Below, piece after piece: positions 43,799-52,320 of a DNA stretch of 64,000 nt. The translations under genes were made by a program, and so were the position numbers. Numbering within the stretch: the stretch's first letter is position 1; each line of letters opens with the position of its first letter. Origin of the DNA: Acidobacteriota bacterium (GTDB lineage Bacteria > Acidobacteriota > Terriglobia > Bryobacterales > Bryobacteraceae); NCBI GenBank assembly GCA_018268935.1, contig JAFDVS010000007.1, forward strand, positions 124,001 to 188,000, in the 5' to 3' direction. The notes under the pieces were generated by a model that saw only the letters and a list, made by a program, of their open reading frames with translations, did not search any database and was not told the origin of the DNA.

Positions 43799-45607
43799 TC
43801 ACTCGACGGTGGTGACGGTGATAGCGGGGACGGGGCGGCGGTAGAAGTTCCAATCGCCCTGGTAAATGGGCCCGATCATCGTCGCGGTGTGAGCTTCGGC
43901 TCGTGAGCCGTCGGCGGCCTTGCCGAGAATGCGGATGGGATGGGTTCCTGAAGTTGGCGGAGCGGCGATGGAAAACGAAATTTCGGGGATCACCATATCC
44001 GCGCCATCGGCATTCGGTTCGAAGACATGGTCGCCGCGGAACTTTGCAGTGATCGGTGGGTTGCCAGGGAGCCCTTCTATCCAGACATCCACTTCGCCTT
44101 GGAATCCGGCTTCTCTTACCAGATGCACCTTCAGCGTGGCGGTGCTGCCGGCTTTGACGGTAAAGTTCTCGGGTGTAGTGAAGAGCTGAAAGCCGGGGCG
44201 GCGGTGATCGAATTTCAACCGGTAGCTGTAGGCGGGGCCGCCGCGATTCACACGATCGCGCACTTCGAGCAGGAGCGGTCCGTCTTCGTTCGGCGTGTAG
44301 AAGAGGCTGCTGTCGGGATTCCCGAGCAGGCCGCCCCAACCGGCGACAACATCGTCATCCTCCGCGAGCTTTTTGCCCTCGAGGTTTCTTAATGTGAGGA
44401 CGGTGTCGAGGTAGGGAGCTTCCAGTTGCGTGCTGAGGGTCCACACGTGGATGGGCTGGCCGGCCTTTCCGGCGATGCGATACACGTCGCGTTCCTTCGG
44501 CTTGGAGAGTTGGCCGTTGATCGTGTAGGCAGAAGGGAGTTGGGTGGGAATGGCCGATTCGGCGAACTCGGGGTGTTCTCCGATTTCGAGCTTTGGCCCC
44601 TCGGCGACTCCGGCGGGGCCAGCGGTCCAAAGGCGCCAGAGCCCAGTGGGTGCATCGGCGGGAATGGCGAAGGCGGCTTCGATGAGCGTCTCGGTTTTAG
44701 CGAGGATCCTGCCTTCGATGCGGGACACGGCGGCGGCTTGTGGAGGATCGGGGCGGAAATGAATCGGCATCGTGTAGGGATACGTCATGCGGGCATATTC
44801 ACCGCGGCGCAACTCGGTGAGATAGACACGATGCACGCTGCCCATGGCGCGGCCGTCGATGCGGAGCCGGAGTTGGGAACCACGGCGAGCACCCAGTGGA
44901 TCAATGGATTGGATGATGGGAAGCGCTGAGATGCGCAGGGTGTAACCGTTGTTCTTGCCGAAAGTGAAGCCGCGCGGGCCACGATACTGATCGAGTTTGA
45001 CACCATAGATACCGGCTTCGGCGAAGGTGTGCTCGATGAGGGGATTCTCGTTGTAGTGATCGCGATCGTCGTTGAAGGCGACGCGCTCTCCATTGTGATT
45101 GACGAGGATCATGCGGGCTTCGACGGCAGAGCCATGTTCCATGGCGCGCAGATCGAACAGCCAGCGCTCGCCCTGCTTGACGGGGAAGTAGTAGAGGTCG
45201 CTGTCAATGGCGCCGTCGAGGCGGCCATAAATCTCTGCCGGGAGGGAGGGCACGGAGCGGTGATCGCTTTCAACGACAGCGGGGTATTGTCCGACGTTGA
45301 AGAGCAGGGATGTGCTGGGTCCCTGCGCGGTGCGCACGTGTAGCATGTGGCCTCCCAGTGCCGCCCCTGGTTCGATCCAGACGATTCCAGTGAGGCGGCC
45401 CGCTTCGCGCTGGATGGTCTGCTTCCAGATGAGGTCGGCGCAATCGAACTCGACTCCGGTTGCCGTTTCCAGGCGAGAGCCCAGTATCTCCACTTGCACG
45501 GCGGTTCCCGCTTTGCCACCCAGCGGATGGAGGCGCACCAAAGCCGGTGGTGGGCTATCGCCCGCGGAGAGGATAGCAGCGGTGACGAGGAGCAGTATCG
45601 TGCGCAT
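43799..45607 (-). CDS. Secreted protein with two pre-peptidase C-terminal (PPC) domains
   Basis: A 602-residue exported protein with signal peptide MRTILLLVTAAILSAG and an IPT/TIG-like module (about 20-105). A PPC domain lies at about 115-210 (SDLYYFPVKQGERWLFDLRAMEHGS...VAFNDDRDHYNENPLIEHTFAEAGIYGVKLDQYRG), with Ig-like modules and a second PPC domain at about 355-470 (ERDVYRIAGKAGQPIHVWTLSTQLEAPYLDTVLTLRN). No protease domain is present. It is the last gene of the operon after DUF1501, an arrangement common in Planctomycetes and Acidobacteria. A binding or structural surface role is inferred. Confidence 0.8.
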   Translation of the reverse strand: MRTILLLVTAAILSAGDSPPPALVRLHPLGGKAGTAVQVEILGSRLETATGVEFDCADLIWKQTIQREAGRLTGIVWIEPGAALGGHMLHVRTAQGPSTSLLFNVGQYPAVVESDHRSVPSLPAEIYGRLDGAIDSDLYYFPVKQGERWLFDLRAMEHGSAVEARMILVNHNGERVAFNDDRDHYNENPLIEHTFAEAGIYGVKLDQYRGPRGFTFGKNNGYTLRISALPIIQSIDPLGARRGSQLRLRIDGRAMGSVHRVYLTELRRGEYARMTYPYTMPIHFRPDPPQAAAVSRIEGRILAKTETLIEAAFAIPADAPTGLWRLWTAGPAGVAEGPKLEIGEHPEFAESAIPTQLPSAYTINGQLSKPKERDVYRIAGKAGQPIHVWTLSTQLEAPYLDTVLTLRNLEGKKLAEDDDVVAGWGGLLGNPDSSLFYTPNEDGPLLLEVRDRVNRGGPAYSYRLKFDHRRPGFQLFTTPENFTVKAGSTATLKVHLVREAGFQGEVDVWIEGLPGNPPITAKFRGDHVFEPNADGADMVIPEISFSIAAPPTSGTHPIRILGKAADGSRAEAHTATMIGPIYQGDWNFYRRPVPAITVTTVE

Positions 45608-45613
45608 TGCGGT

Positions 45614-46867
45614 TCAAGCGAACAATTCTTTGACGGGAGTGCCGTCTTTATTGATGCGGACGGGGCGGCCGTTGGCTCGGTATTCCTTGTGCGTGTCGAT
45701 GCCGAGGATCTGGTAGACGGTAGCTCCGAGATCTTCGATGGTTACGGGGCGGTCTACAGGTTCACCGGCCTGCGCGTCGCTCTTTCCCACGACGACGCCG
45801 CCTTTGACGCCGGCGCCGGCGAGTGCAACCGAGAATCCTCGCGGCCAGTGATCGCGGCCGCCAGAGAAGTTGAGCTTCGGCGTACGGCCGAAGTCGCCGA
45901 TCACCAGCACCAGAGTGCTGGCGAGCAACCCGCGCTGTTCAAGGTCTTCCAGCAAGGTGGGGAATGCCTGATCGAAGTCGGGCGTGATTCGCTTCACACC
46001 GGGCTCATGCTCACGATGCGTGTCGTAGCCGCCATGGAAGACCGTGGCCAGGCGCGTGCCCGATTCGATGAGACGGCGGGCCAGCAGGCAGCCCTGCCCG
46101 ATGCCGGTGCGGCCGTAGGCGTCGCGCAGCTTGTCGGGTTCGGAATGGATATCAAACGCCTTTCGCGCCACGGGAGAGGAGATGAGATCGAGAGCCTTCT
46201 GGGAAAACTCATCCAGGTCATTGAGCAGGGTGGACTGCGTCATCTTATGAAACTCGCCGTCCATCTTCGCCAGCAGAGCGCGGCGGGCTTGCGATTCTTC
46301 CGTTGATACTCCGGCGGGGAGGGTCAGATCTTTCACGGTGAACCCTTTGGCATTCGGATCGCCAGTGATGAAGGGATCGTGGGCGGGGCCGAGGAAACCG
46401 GCTTCTGCCGAGAGATCCTTTTCGGGGATCACGACGAACGGCGGGAGGCCGTTCTTTGCTCCGAATTCCTTCGATACGACAGCGCCGAAGCTGGGCTGCA
46501 GCAGATCATTGCGGGGCTTCGTGCCGCTGAAGATGTACTGCCGGGCACGTTCGTGAATCGCTTCGTCGGAGTGCATAGAGCGGATGACGGCGAACTTGTT
46601 CAACACCTTGGCCGAGCGCGGCAGCAGGCCCGAGAAATGAATACCGGGCACGGCGGTGGGTATGGCGCCGAAACTGCCGCGAATGTCGGCAGGCGCATCG
46701 GGCTTGGGGTCGAAGCTGTCGAGCTGGCTGGCGCCACCATTCTGAAAAATGACGATGCACGAACGCTCCTTGCGAGAGGAATCGGCGGCGAGCAGGTGAG
46801 GCAGATGGAGCCCGCCGAAGCCGAGGCTGCCGATTCGAAGAAAGTCGCGACGTGTGGACAGTGGCAT
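45614..46867 (-). CDS. DUF1501 protein, Tat-exported
   Basis: A 417-residue protein with the twin-arginine leader MPLSTRRDFLRIGSLGFGGLHLPHLLA. Its sulfatase/alkaline-phosphatase-like body includes CIVIFQNGGASQLDSFDPKPDAPADIRG, HSDEAIHERARQYIFSGTKP, GYDTHREHEPGVKRITPDFDQAFPTLLEDLEQRGLLASTLVLVIGDFGRTPKLN and GRDHWPRGFSVALAGAGVKGG. D, H and G-D-F-G residues suggest a metal site. DUF1501 partners with DUF1549/DUF1553 proteins, as here; the activity is unknown. The ATG at 46867 has GAGGAC upstream; an in-frame TTG at 46882 is an alternative. Confidence 0.85.
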   Translation of the reverse strand: MPLSTRRDFLRIGSLGFGGLHLPHLLAADSSRKERSCIVIFQNGGASQLDSFDPKPDAPADIRGSFGAIPTAVPGIHFSGLLPRSAKVLNKFAVIRSMHSDEAIHERARQYIFSGTKPRNDLLQPSFGAVVSKEFGAKNGLPPFVVIPEKDLSAEAGFLGPAHDPFITGDPNAKGFTVKDLTLPAGVSTEESQARRALLAKMDGEFHKMTQSTLLNDLDEFSQKALDLISSPVARKAFDIHSEPDKLRDAYGRTGIGQGCLLARRLIESGTRLATVFHGGYDTHREHEPGVKRITPDFDQAFPTLLEDLEQRGLLASTLVLVIGDFGRTPKLNFSGGRDHWPRGFSVALAGAGVKGGVVVGKSDAQAGEPVDRPVTIEDLGATVYQILGIDTHKEYRANGRPVRINKDGTPVKELFA

Positions 46868-46878
46868 CGTGGGTGTCC

Positions 46879-49275
46879 TCAATGATTGAGTTGAAATTCC
46901 TTGGAGACGAGCGTGGCCCAGAGCAATCCCTGAAGCGCCTTCACGCGTGTGCGGCCGGCGGCGGCTTCGGATTGAAGATAGGTGACAACGTGGTCGAGTT
47001 CGGCGGGGCTGGGTGGGCGCGAGTAGGCGCGTTCATAGAGCAGACGCGCCACGTCGGTATCAGGGAGTGCGAGCCACGAACTGAGAATGTTGTCCTTGTC
47101 CTCAATCTTGGAGTGAATCGTTTTGCCATTCATGAGGTGCAGCACTTGGCCCAGGGTTGGCGTGGCAACGCGTTCACAGAGGATATCGCGGCGGGGAAAC
47201 CCGAACGTGACGAGGAAATAGTCGGGCTGATCGGGCTGGTAGACCTCCATGGCGCGGGTGCCACGCGGATAGCCCGAGAATGTGTGCGGCACGGCGGTGA
47301 CTTGCGAAATGGAATCCAGCAGCACTTCGGCGGGCAGCTTTCTCGGTTGATAGCGGGCGAAGAGCAGGCGCTCCAACGCGGGTGGATTCCTGCTTCCTTC
47401 AGCGGGCCGGGAGGAGAGCTGATAGGTGCGTGAGTTGAGAATCACGCGGTGGAGAGCTTTCAAGCGGAACCCGCTCGTAGTGAAGTGAACAGCCAGCGCG
47501 TCGAGAAGTTCGGGGTTGCTGGGCGGGTTGCTGAGGCGCAGATCATCGAAGGGCTCGACGATGCCGGTTTGAAAATACTCATGCCAGATGCGATTGACCG
47601 TGGCGCGAGCGAAGTAGGGGTTGGAAGGTGAGGTGATCCAGCGAGCCAAGTCTTCGCGGCGGCCTTCGTTTCCATTCAAGGGTATCGGCGATCCGCCGAG
47701 AACCTTCGCGGCCACAGGCTTCTTTGTCACCGGGTGTGCCACTTCGCCTTCGTCTTCGAGATACCAGGTACGGCGGTATTCGCCATATCCATGCTTCACG
47801 CGGAGGCGCGCAAAAAACGCGGAGATGCCGTAGAAATCGTCCTGGGTGAAGTTCTCCAGGGGATGATTGTGGCACTCGGCGCACTCCAGGCGGACGCCGA
47901 GGAAAAGACGCGTCACGGTTGGTGTCGCCTTGGTGACCTCAAACTTCTTGAGCATGAAATCGGTGGCAGGGGCCCAGAATGCGGTGGCAGGATTGAGGAA
48001 GGTATCGCCCTGGCTGGTGATGATATCGCGGACCATCTGATCATAGGGGCGGTCGTTACTCAGGTTCTGATGAATCCATTCTTTGAAGGTCCCCATGGCC
48101 CGGCCCTGTGAGTTGAGCTGGTTGTTGCGGAACCAATCCTCGAACTTCACGGTCCAGAAGGCCGCATATTCGGGGCGGGCGAGCAGCGAGTCGATCAGGG
48201 CTGGGCGGTTGTTGTTGGCCGCGAATGCGCGCACTTCGCCGGGTGTGGGAGGGCGCCCAATAGTGTCGAGATACACACGGCGAACGAACTCGCTGTCGGA
48301 GGCCGGCGGCGCGGGCTTCACATCGAGGGCCTTCTGGCGTGCGGCGGTAAGTGTATCAATGAAATTGCCGGGCGGAATTGTGGACCATACCACGGCAGCG
48401 GATGCATCTTTCACACCGACTCGCATGGCGGCCACTTGCCCCATGCCTCGGGCAAGGATGGTGGCGAGGCCGCGGCCGCCTGCTTTGACAATAGCGCCTG
48501 ATTCGATGCGGGCAACCGACTCGTCGCTGGTGGAGTAGCGGACCTCGCGGGTCATGTCGCGCGTGGTTCCATCGGAGAGACGGCCGATCACCGCAACGTT
48601 TTGGGTAGCGCCTTCGCCATTGAGGATCGCCTCCTCGGGGTAAATTTCGAGCTTGAGAAGCCGCGGACCGCCGGATTCGATCTTGGCGCCCTGCCGCAGC
48701 CAGAGCAGCAATGTCTTGTACTCTTCGGAATCCTTGGTCATGAGCCTTCCACCGCCGTGGGGCGCATCGAACAGCGGTTTACGAAGAAGCAGGCTTTGTT
48801 CGGGATTCTCGAGGTTCACCCTGCGGCCATCGTGTTTGCGCACCACCATTTCATGGTCGGATTCGACGTCGTAGCCAAACAGGGAGAGTTTGAACCCGCT
48901 CTGGCCGGCCGGCGATCCGTGGCAACCGGAGCCATTGCATCCCTTGATGGTGAGAATGGAGATGATGTCGGGCGAAAAGCGCGGTTCCAACTGGCCAGGA
49001 GCGTGGTTGCGCACTTCGACACGAACGCTTGTGGATTGCGTGCCGCATTTGGCTGTGAGGGTGGCGGCGCCTGGGGAAGCGGCCGTCACGATGTTCGTGG
49101 CGGGATTGAGCGATACCACGGCGGGATTCGTGGAAGAGAGCACGCAGTTGCCCCGCACGACGAGTTGCTGCGATGCGCCGGGTCCAGCGAGGACGATGTT
49201 TCCCGGGTGAAGGGACGCGGACAGAGGCAGAGAGACCCAGAGCAGGGTTAAGATTTCCCTTTGGCGATTCCTCAT
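46879..49275 (-). CDS. DUF1549/DUF1553 planctomycete-type cytochrome with BIG2 domain
   Basis: A 798-residue exported protein. After the signal (REILTLLWVSLPLSASLH) come an Ig-like region, a cytochrome-type block CNGSGCHGSPAGQSGFKLSLFGYD, a BIG2 domain (about 225-310, LKLEIYPEEAIL...GVKD), DUF1549 (about 325-540; VRRVYLDTIGRPPTPGEVRAF and a second heme motif CAECHNHP) and DUF1553 (about 575-790; EDLARWITSPSNPYFARATVNRIW, RDILCERVATPTLGQVLHLMNG). It overlaps the MFS gene by 4 nt. Family and pairing with DUF1501 are well recognised, but the electron partner and substrate are unknown. Confidence 0.86.
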   Translation of the reverse strand: MRNRQREILTLLWVSLPLSASLHPGNIVLAGPGASQQLVVRGNCVLSSTNPAVVSLNPATNIVTAASPGAATLTAKCGTQSTSVRVEVRNHAPGQLEPRFSPDIISILTIKGCNGSGCHGSPAGQSGFKLSLFGYDVESDHEMVVRKHDGRRVNLENPEQSLLLRKPLFDAPHGGGRLMTKDSEEYKTLLLWLRQGAKIESGGPRLLKLEIYPEEAILNGEGATQNVAVIGRLSDGTTRDMTREVRYSTSDESVARIESGAIVKAGGRGLATILARGMGQVAAMRVGVKDASAAVVWSTIPPGNFIDTLTAARQKALDVKPAPPASDSEFVRRVYLDTIGRPPTPGEVRAFAANNNRPALIDSLLARPEYAAFWTVKFEDWFRNNQLNSQGRAMGTFKEWIHQNLSNDRPYDQMVRDIITSQGDTFLNPATAFWAPATDFMLKKFEVTKATPTVTRLFLGVRLECAECHNHPLENFTQDDFYGISAFFARLRVKHGYGEYRRTWYLEDEGEVAHPVTKKPVAAKVLGGSPIPLNGNEGRREDLARWITSPSNPYFARATVNRIWHEYFQTGIVEPFDDLRLSNPPSNPELLDALAVHFTTSGFRLKALHRVILNSRTYQLSSRPAEGSRNPPALERLLFARYQPRKLPAEVLLDSISQVTAVPHTFSGYPRGTRAMEVYQPDQPDYFLVTFGFPRRDILCERVATPTLGQVLHLMNGKTIHSKIEDKDNILSSWLALPDTDVARLLYERAYSRPPSPAELDHVVTYLQSEAAAGRTRVKALQGLLWATLVSKEFQLNH

Positions 49276-50498
49276 GCAGTTCCCTCTGTTTTGGCCGTCG
49301 CGGATTTGTCCAGTGAACCTGTTCCAAACCATAACACCAACGCGGATGCTAATGGTAATGTTCCGAACAAGAGGAACGCCGGCACGTAGGAGTAGTGGTC
49401 GATCAGCCAGCCAGTGATAAGAGCGAAGACCATGCCCCCAAATCCCGAGCCCATGCTGCACAAGCCCCAGCAGGAGGCAAGAGCGCCTCTGGGAAGCACG
49501 TCAGCAGGAATGGAGAGCAGCACCGCGTTTGCACCGGTGTACCCGGCCATGGCAACGGAGATCCAAGCCAGCGACGCCATGGAGCTCTGCACAAAGACCG
49601 CGGGGATGGCGCTGGCCATGCAGCAGGCGGCAATAGTCACGGACCCCTTGCGGGCAAGGTTCACGGAGACTCCCCGGCTGAGCAGCCAGCCGCAGAACCA
49701 GCCGCCAATCAAGTTGCCGAGATCAGCGGCGAGAAATGGAATCCATCCGTACTTTCCGATGCTCGCCATGTCGAAATGGCGGCCATTCTTGAGGTATTCG
49801 GGGAACCAGAAGATGTAGAAGTACCAGACCGGGTCGAGAAACATTTTGGCGATGGCAAAGGCGCGGATGAAGCGCAGGGAAAGCAGCAAGCGCACAGGAA
49901 CGGATTCGTTGCTTTCGCGATCCTGCGTTTCTGGTGTGCGGTAGATCGTCCACCAGAGAATCAGCCAGGCGAATCCGGTCAGGCCGACGGCGGCGAAGGC
50001 GGCACGCCAGCCCCACTGCAAGGAAAGGAATACAACGAGCGGCGTGGCGACCAGCGCTCCGATGGCGGATCCGCTGTTGAAAATGCCTGAAGCGAGCGAA
50101 CGCTCGCGGGCCGGGAACCATTCCGCGACGACGCGAATCCCGGCGGGCCAGTTGCCCGCTTCGCCCATGCCGAGAAGGAACCGCGCTGCACCGAGTGTAA
50201 CCGCATTGAACGAGAAGGCCTGCACAATGGACGCAGCCGACCACCACGCCACGCAGATCGCATAACCGAGCTTCGTTCCCAGCCGGTCAATCATGGGGCC
50301 GGAGACGCCGTTCATGATGGTGTAAGCAACCATGAATGCCGAAACAATGCGCGAGTAGTCGACATTGGTCATGCCGAACTCTTCGCGCAAGACGGGCGCG
50401 AGAACGGAGAGCGTTTGCCGGTCGAGGTAGTTGATCACGGTGGCGAGGAACACCAGCGAGATCATGAGCCAGCGCCGGGGAGAAGGCGCGGGCAGCAT
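49272..50498 (-). CDS. MFS transporter, anion:cation symporter (hexuronate/glucarate) type
   Basis: A 408-residue twelve-helix permease. LVFLATVINYLDRQTLSVLAP is the first helix, followed by the loop motif NGVSGPMIDRLGTKLGY and ARFLLGMGEAGNWPAGIRVVAEWFPARERSLASGIFNSGSAIGALVATP. These are characteristic of the ACS family (ExuT, GudP, DalT) that imports sugar acids. Its neighbours, an HpcH/HpaI aldolase and a D-2-hydroxyacid dehydrogenase, fit uptake and breakdown of an acid substrate. It overlaps the aldolase stop by 1 nt and the next gene by 4 nt. Confidence 0.87.
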   Translation of the reverse strand: MLPAPSPRRWLMISLVFLATVINYLDRQTLSVLAPVLREEFGMTNVDYSRIVSAFMVAYTIMNGVSGPMIDRLGTKLGYAICVAWWSAASIVQAFSFNAVTLGAARFLLGMGEAGNWPAGIRVVAEWFPARERSLASGIFNSGSAIGALVATPLVVFLSLQWGWRAAFAAVGLTGFAWLILWWTIYRTPETQDRESNESVPVRLLLSLRFIRAFAIAKMFLDPVWYFYIFWFPEYLKNGRHFDMASIGKYGWIPFLAADLGNLIGGWFCGWLLSRGVSVNLARKGSVTIAACCMASAIPAVFVQSSMASLAWISVAMAGYTGANAVLLSIPADVLPRGALASCWGLCSMGSGFGGMVFALITGWLIDHYSYVPAFLLFGTLPLASALVLWFGTGSLDKSATAKTEGTA

Positions 50499-51244
50499 CA
50501 GCCTGCTGCCTGGCGGAATTGCGTGACGGCGCGCGAATAGACTCCGACATCGCTTCCGAGGCTGATGGCGCGGAATCCTTTCGCGAGCCAGTGTTTCATG
50601 TCGGCCTCGTTGCCCGGGAGGAAGCCGGGGGCGACGCCGTGCTTCTGGCAGGCCGCGACCAATGCGTCCATCGCGCCAAGGAAGACGGGGTGATCGAACT
50701 GCGCGGGAATGCCGAGTGAGACAGTGAGATCGTAGTGGCCCATCCAGGCAATATCGAGGCCGGGCGTGGCCACGATGGCATCAAGGTTCTCCAGGGCCTG
50801 CGGGGTTTCGATGATGGCGATAACAACGGTCTCTTCGTTGGCCTCTTCGAAGTAAGCTGCGCCGCGAGGATGGAAGTCATCGTGAGCCAGCCCGAGGGCA
50901 ACGCCGCGGCGGCCTTGCGGAGGATACTTCAATTGAGCCACCGCATCCTGCAGCTGCTGAGCCGTTTCGAGGCGTGGAATCATGACCCCCTTCGCCCCGA
51001 TGTCCAGCAGACGGGCCATCGGATACGCATAGAGATCGGGCACTCGTGCGATGGGTGTAAGCCTGGTCCCACGGCATGAGGTCACCATCTGGCTAAGCAA
51101 CTCATAGCCACAGCGGCCATGCTCCATGTCGTAGATCACGAAATCGAGCCCGGCGTGATGCAGTAGGGGGGCCACACCGGGGGTGAACAACTCGAGAATC
51201 ATCTGTCCGAAGACGGTCTCGCCTGCTTTCAGTTTTTGGCGCAT
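50498..51244 (-). CDS. HpcH/HpaI-family aldolase
   Basis: Class II, metal-dependent aldolase of 248 residues that splits 2-keto-3-deoxy acids or 4-hydroxy-2-oxo acids to pyruvate and an aldehyde. FVIYDMEHGRCGYELLSQMV holds the conserved acidic residue and His, IARVPDLYAYPMARLLDIGAKGVMIPRLETAQQ the Arg and Glu metal ligand, and LDIAWMGHYDLTVSLGIPAQFDHP the second metal Asp. GLAHDDFHPRGAAYFEEANEE matches the family loop. It shares the operon with a sugar-acid transporter, consistent with degradation of an aldonic or uronic acid product. Confidence 0.86.
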   Translation of the reverse strand: MRQKLKAGETVFGQMILELFTPGVAPLLHHAGLDFVIYDMEHGRCGYELLSQMVTSCRGTRLTPIARVPDLYAYPMARLLDIGAKGVMIPRLETAQQLQDAVAQLKYPPQGRRGVALGLAHDDFHPRGAAYFEEANEETVVIAIIETPQALENLDAIVATPGLDIAWMGHYDLTVSLGIPAQFDHPVFLGAMDALVAACQKHGVAPGFLPGNEADMKHWLAKGFRAISLGSDVGVYSRAVTQFRQAAG

Positions 51245-51253
51245 GATGTTTGA

Positions 51254-52294
51254 TTACTGGCCGGCAGCCAGACGCTCCAGTTTACGCAGAAAGCCGGGAC
51301 GCGTGAGGACAGCGGGATTGACGACGTTGGCGGGCGCCTCGCCGCGGACGATGGCCAGGACGCCTGCGAATGACTCGAGGCCCATGTCACGGAAGAGTTC
51401 CTTTGTCCAGCAGAGGGAGTGCGATGTGAGGATGGTATTGTCCATTGCGAGCAGCGGAGATTGCGGGGAGAGGGGCTCCTGCTCAAAGACATCCAGCGCA
51501 GCACAGTGGATGGCCTCGTCCTTCAGTACTCGGATGAGCGCGGCTTCGTCGATGATTGGGCCGCGAGCGGTGTTGATGAGCACGGCATCTTTCTTCATGC
51601 AGCGCAGCAGCGGTTCGTTGATCAGGCCACGTGTTTGCGGAGTGAGCGGACAGTTGATGAGTACGTAGTCTGATTGGGCGAACAACTCTTCGAGCGATAC
51701 CAGTTGCACTCCGAGTTCGCGGGCTGCTTCGGGGGTGACGGCAGGATCGAACGCCAGGTAGCGCTCCAGTTCGAAGGGGCGAAGAAGACGCAGTGCCTCG
51801 CGGGCGATGTTGCCGAGCCCGACGGTTCCGACGACGCGGCCGCGCGGTTCCTGGCCCAGGACGCGAGTGGTTGCGGTCCACTCTCCGCGTCGGATGAGCC
51901 GGTCTTTCCACACCAGGTTGTGGGAAGCAGCAAGCACCATCAGAACTATGGAAGAGGCCACGGGCCGCACCACGGCTTGCCTTGTGATGTAGACCGCGAT
52001 GTCGTTTTCGGTGCAGGCGGCGAGATCGACGTTGTCATAACCTACACCGAACCGTCCAATGGCACAGAGACGGGTGACTCCTTCGAGGGACTGTGCTGTG
52101 ACTTTCGGTTTCAAGGACAGCAATACATCCGCGTCCTGCAACTGGCCGGGCTCGTATTCCGGGAGGTAGGTTTCGAGAAAGCGGTGCCGGATGCGCGGCT
52201 CGGCGGCAATGGTATTGAGAGAAATGTCCGGAAAGATGAGCGCGCCGCGCTCATCAAGGAAGTCGGCGGAGAGAATGGCATCAACGGAGATCAT
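51254..52294 (-). CDS. D-isomer-specific 2-hydroxyacid dehydrogenase
   Basis: A 346-residue NAD-dependent dehydrogenase of the phosphoglycerate/glyoxylate reductase fold. GTVGLGNIAREALRLLRPFEL is the Rossmann motif; INTARGPIIDEAALI gives the conserved Arg, the Glu lies in ALDVFEQEPL and the His in LTSHSLCWTKE. VRPVASSIVLMVLAASHNL is the family helix. No C-terminal ACT domain is present, so it is not a typical SerA. It probably interconverts a 2-keto and 2-hydroxy acid linked to the aldolase product. Nine nucleotides separate it from the aldolase gene. Confidence 0.86.
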   Translation of the reverse strand: MISVDAILSADFLDERGALIFPDISLNTIAAEPRIRHRFLETYLPEYEPGQLQDADVLLSLKPKVTAQSLEGVTRLCAIGRFGVGYDNVDLAACTENDIAVYITRQAVVRPVASSIVLMVLAASHNLVWKDRLIRRGEWTATTRVLGQEPRGRVVGTVGLGNIAREALRLLRPFELERYLAFDPAVTPEAARELGVQLVSLEELFAQSDYVLINCPLTPQTRGLINEPLLRCMKKDAVLINTARGPIIDEAALIRVLKDEAIHCAALDVFEQEPLSPQSPLLAMDNTILTSHSLCWTKELFRDMGLESFAGVLAIVRGEAPANVVNPAVLTRPGFLRKLERLAAGQ

Positions 52295-52320
52295 TAGGCC
52301 ATCTTCCCGCAGCCGTGGCG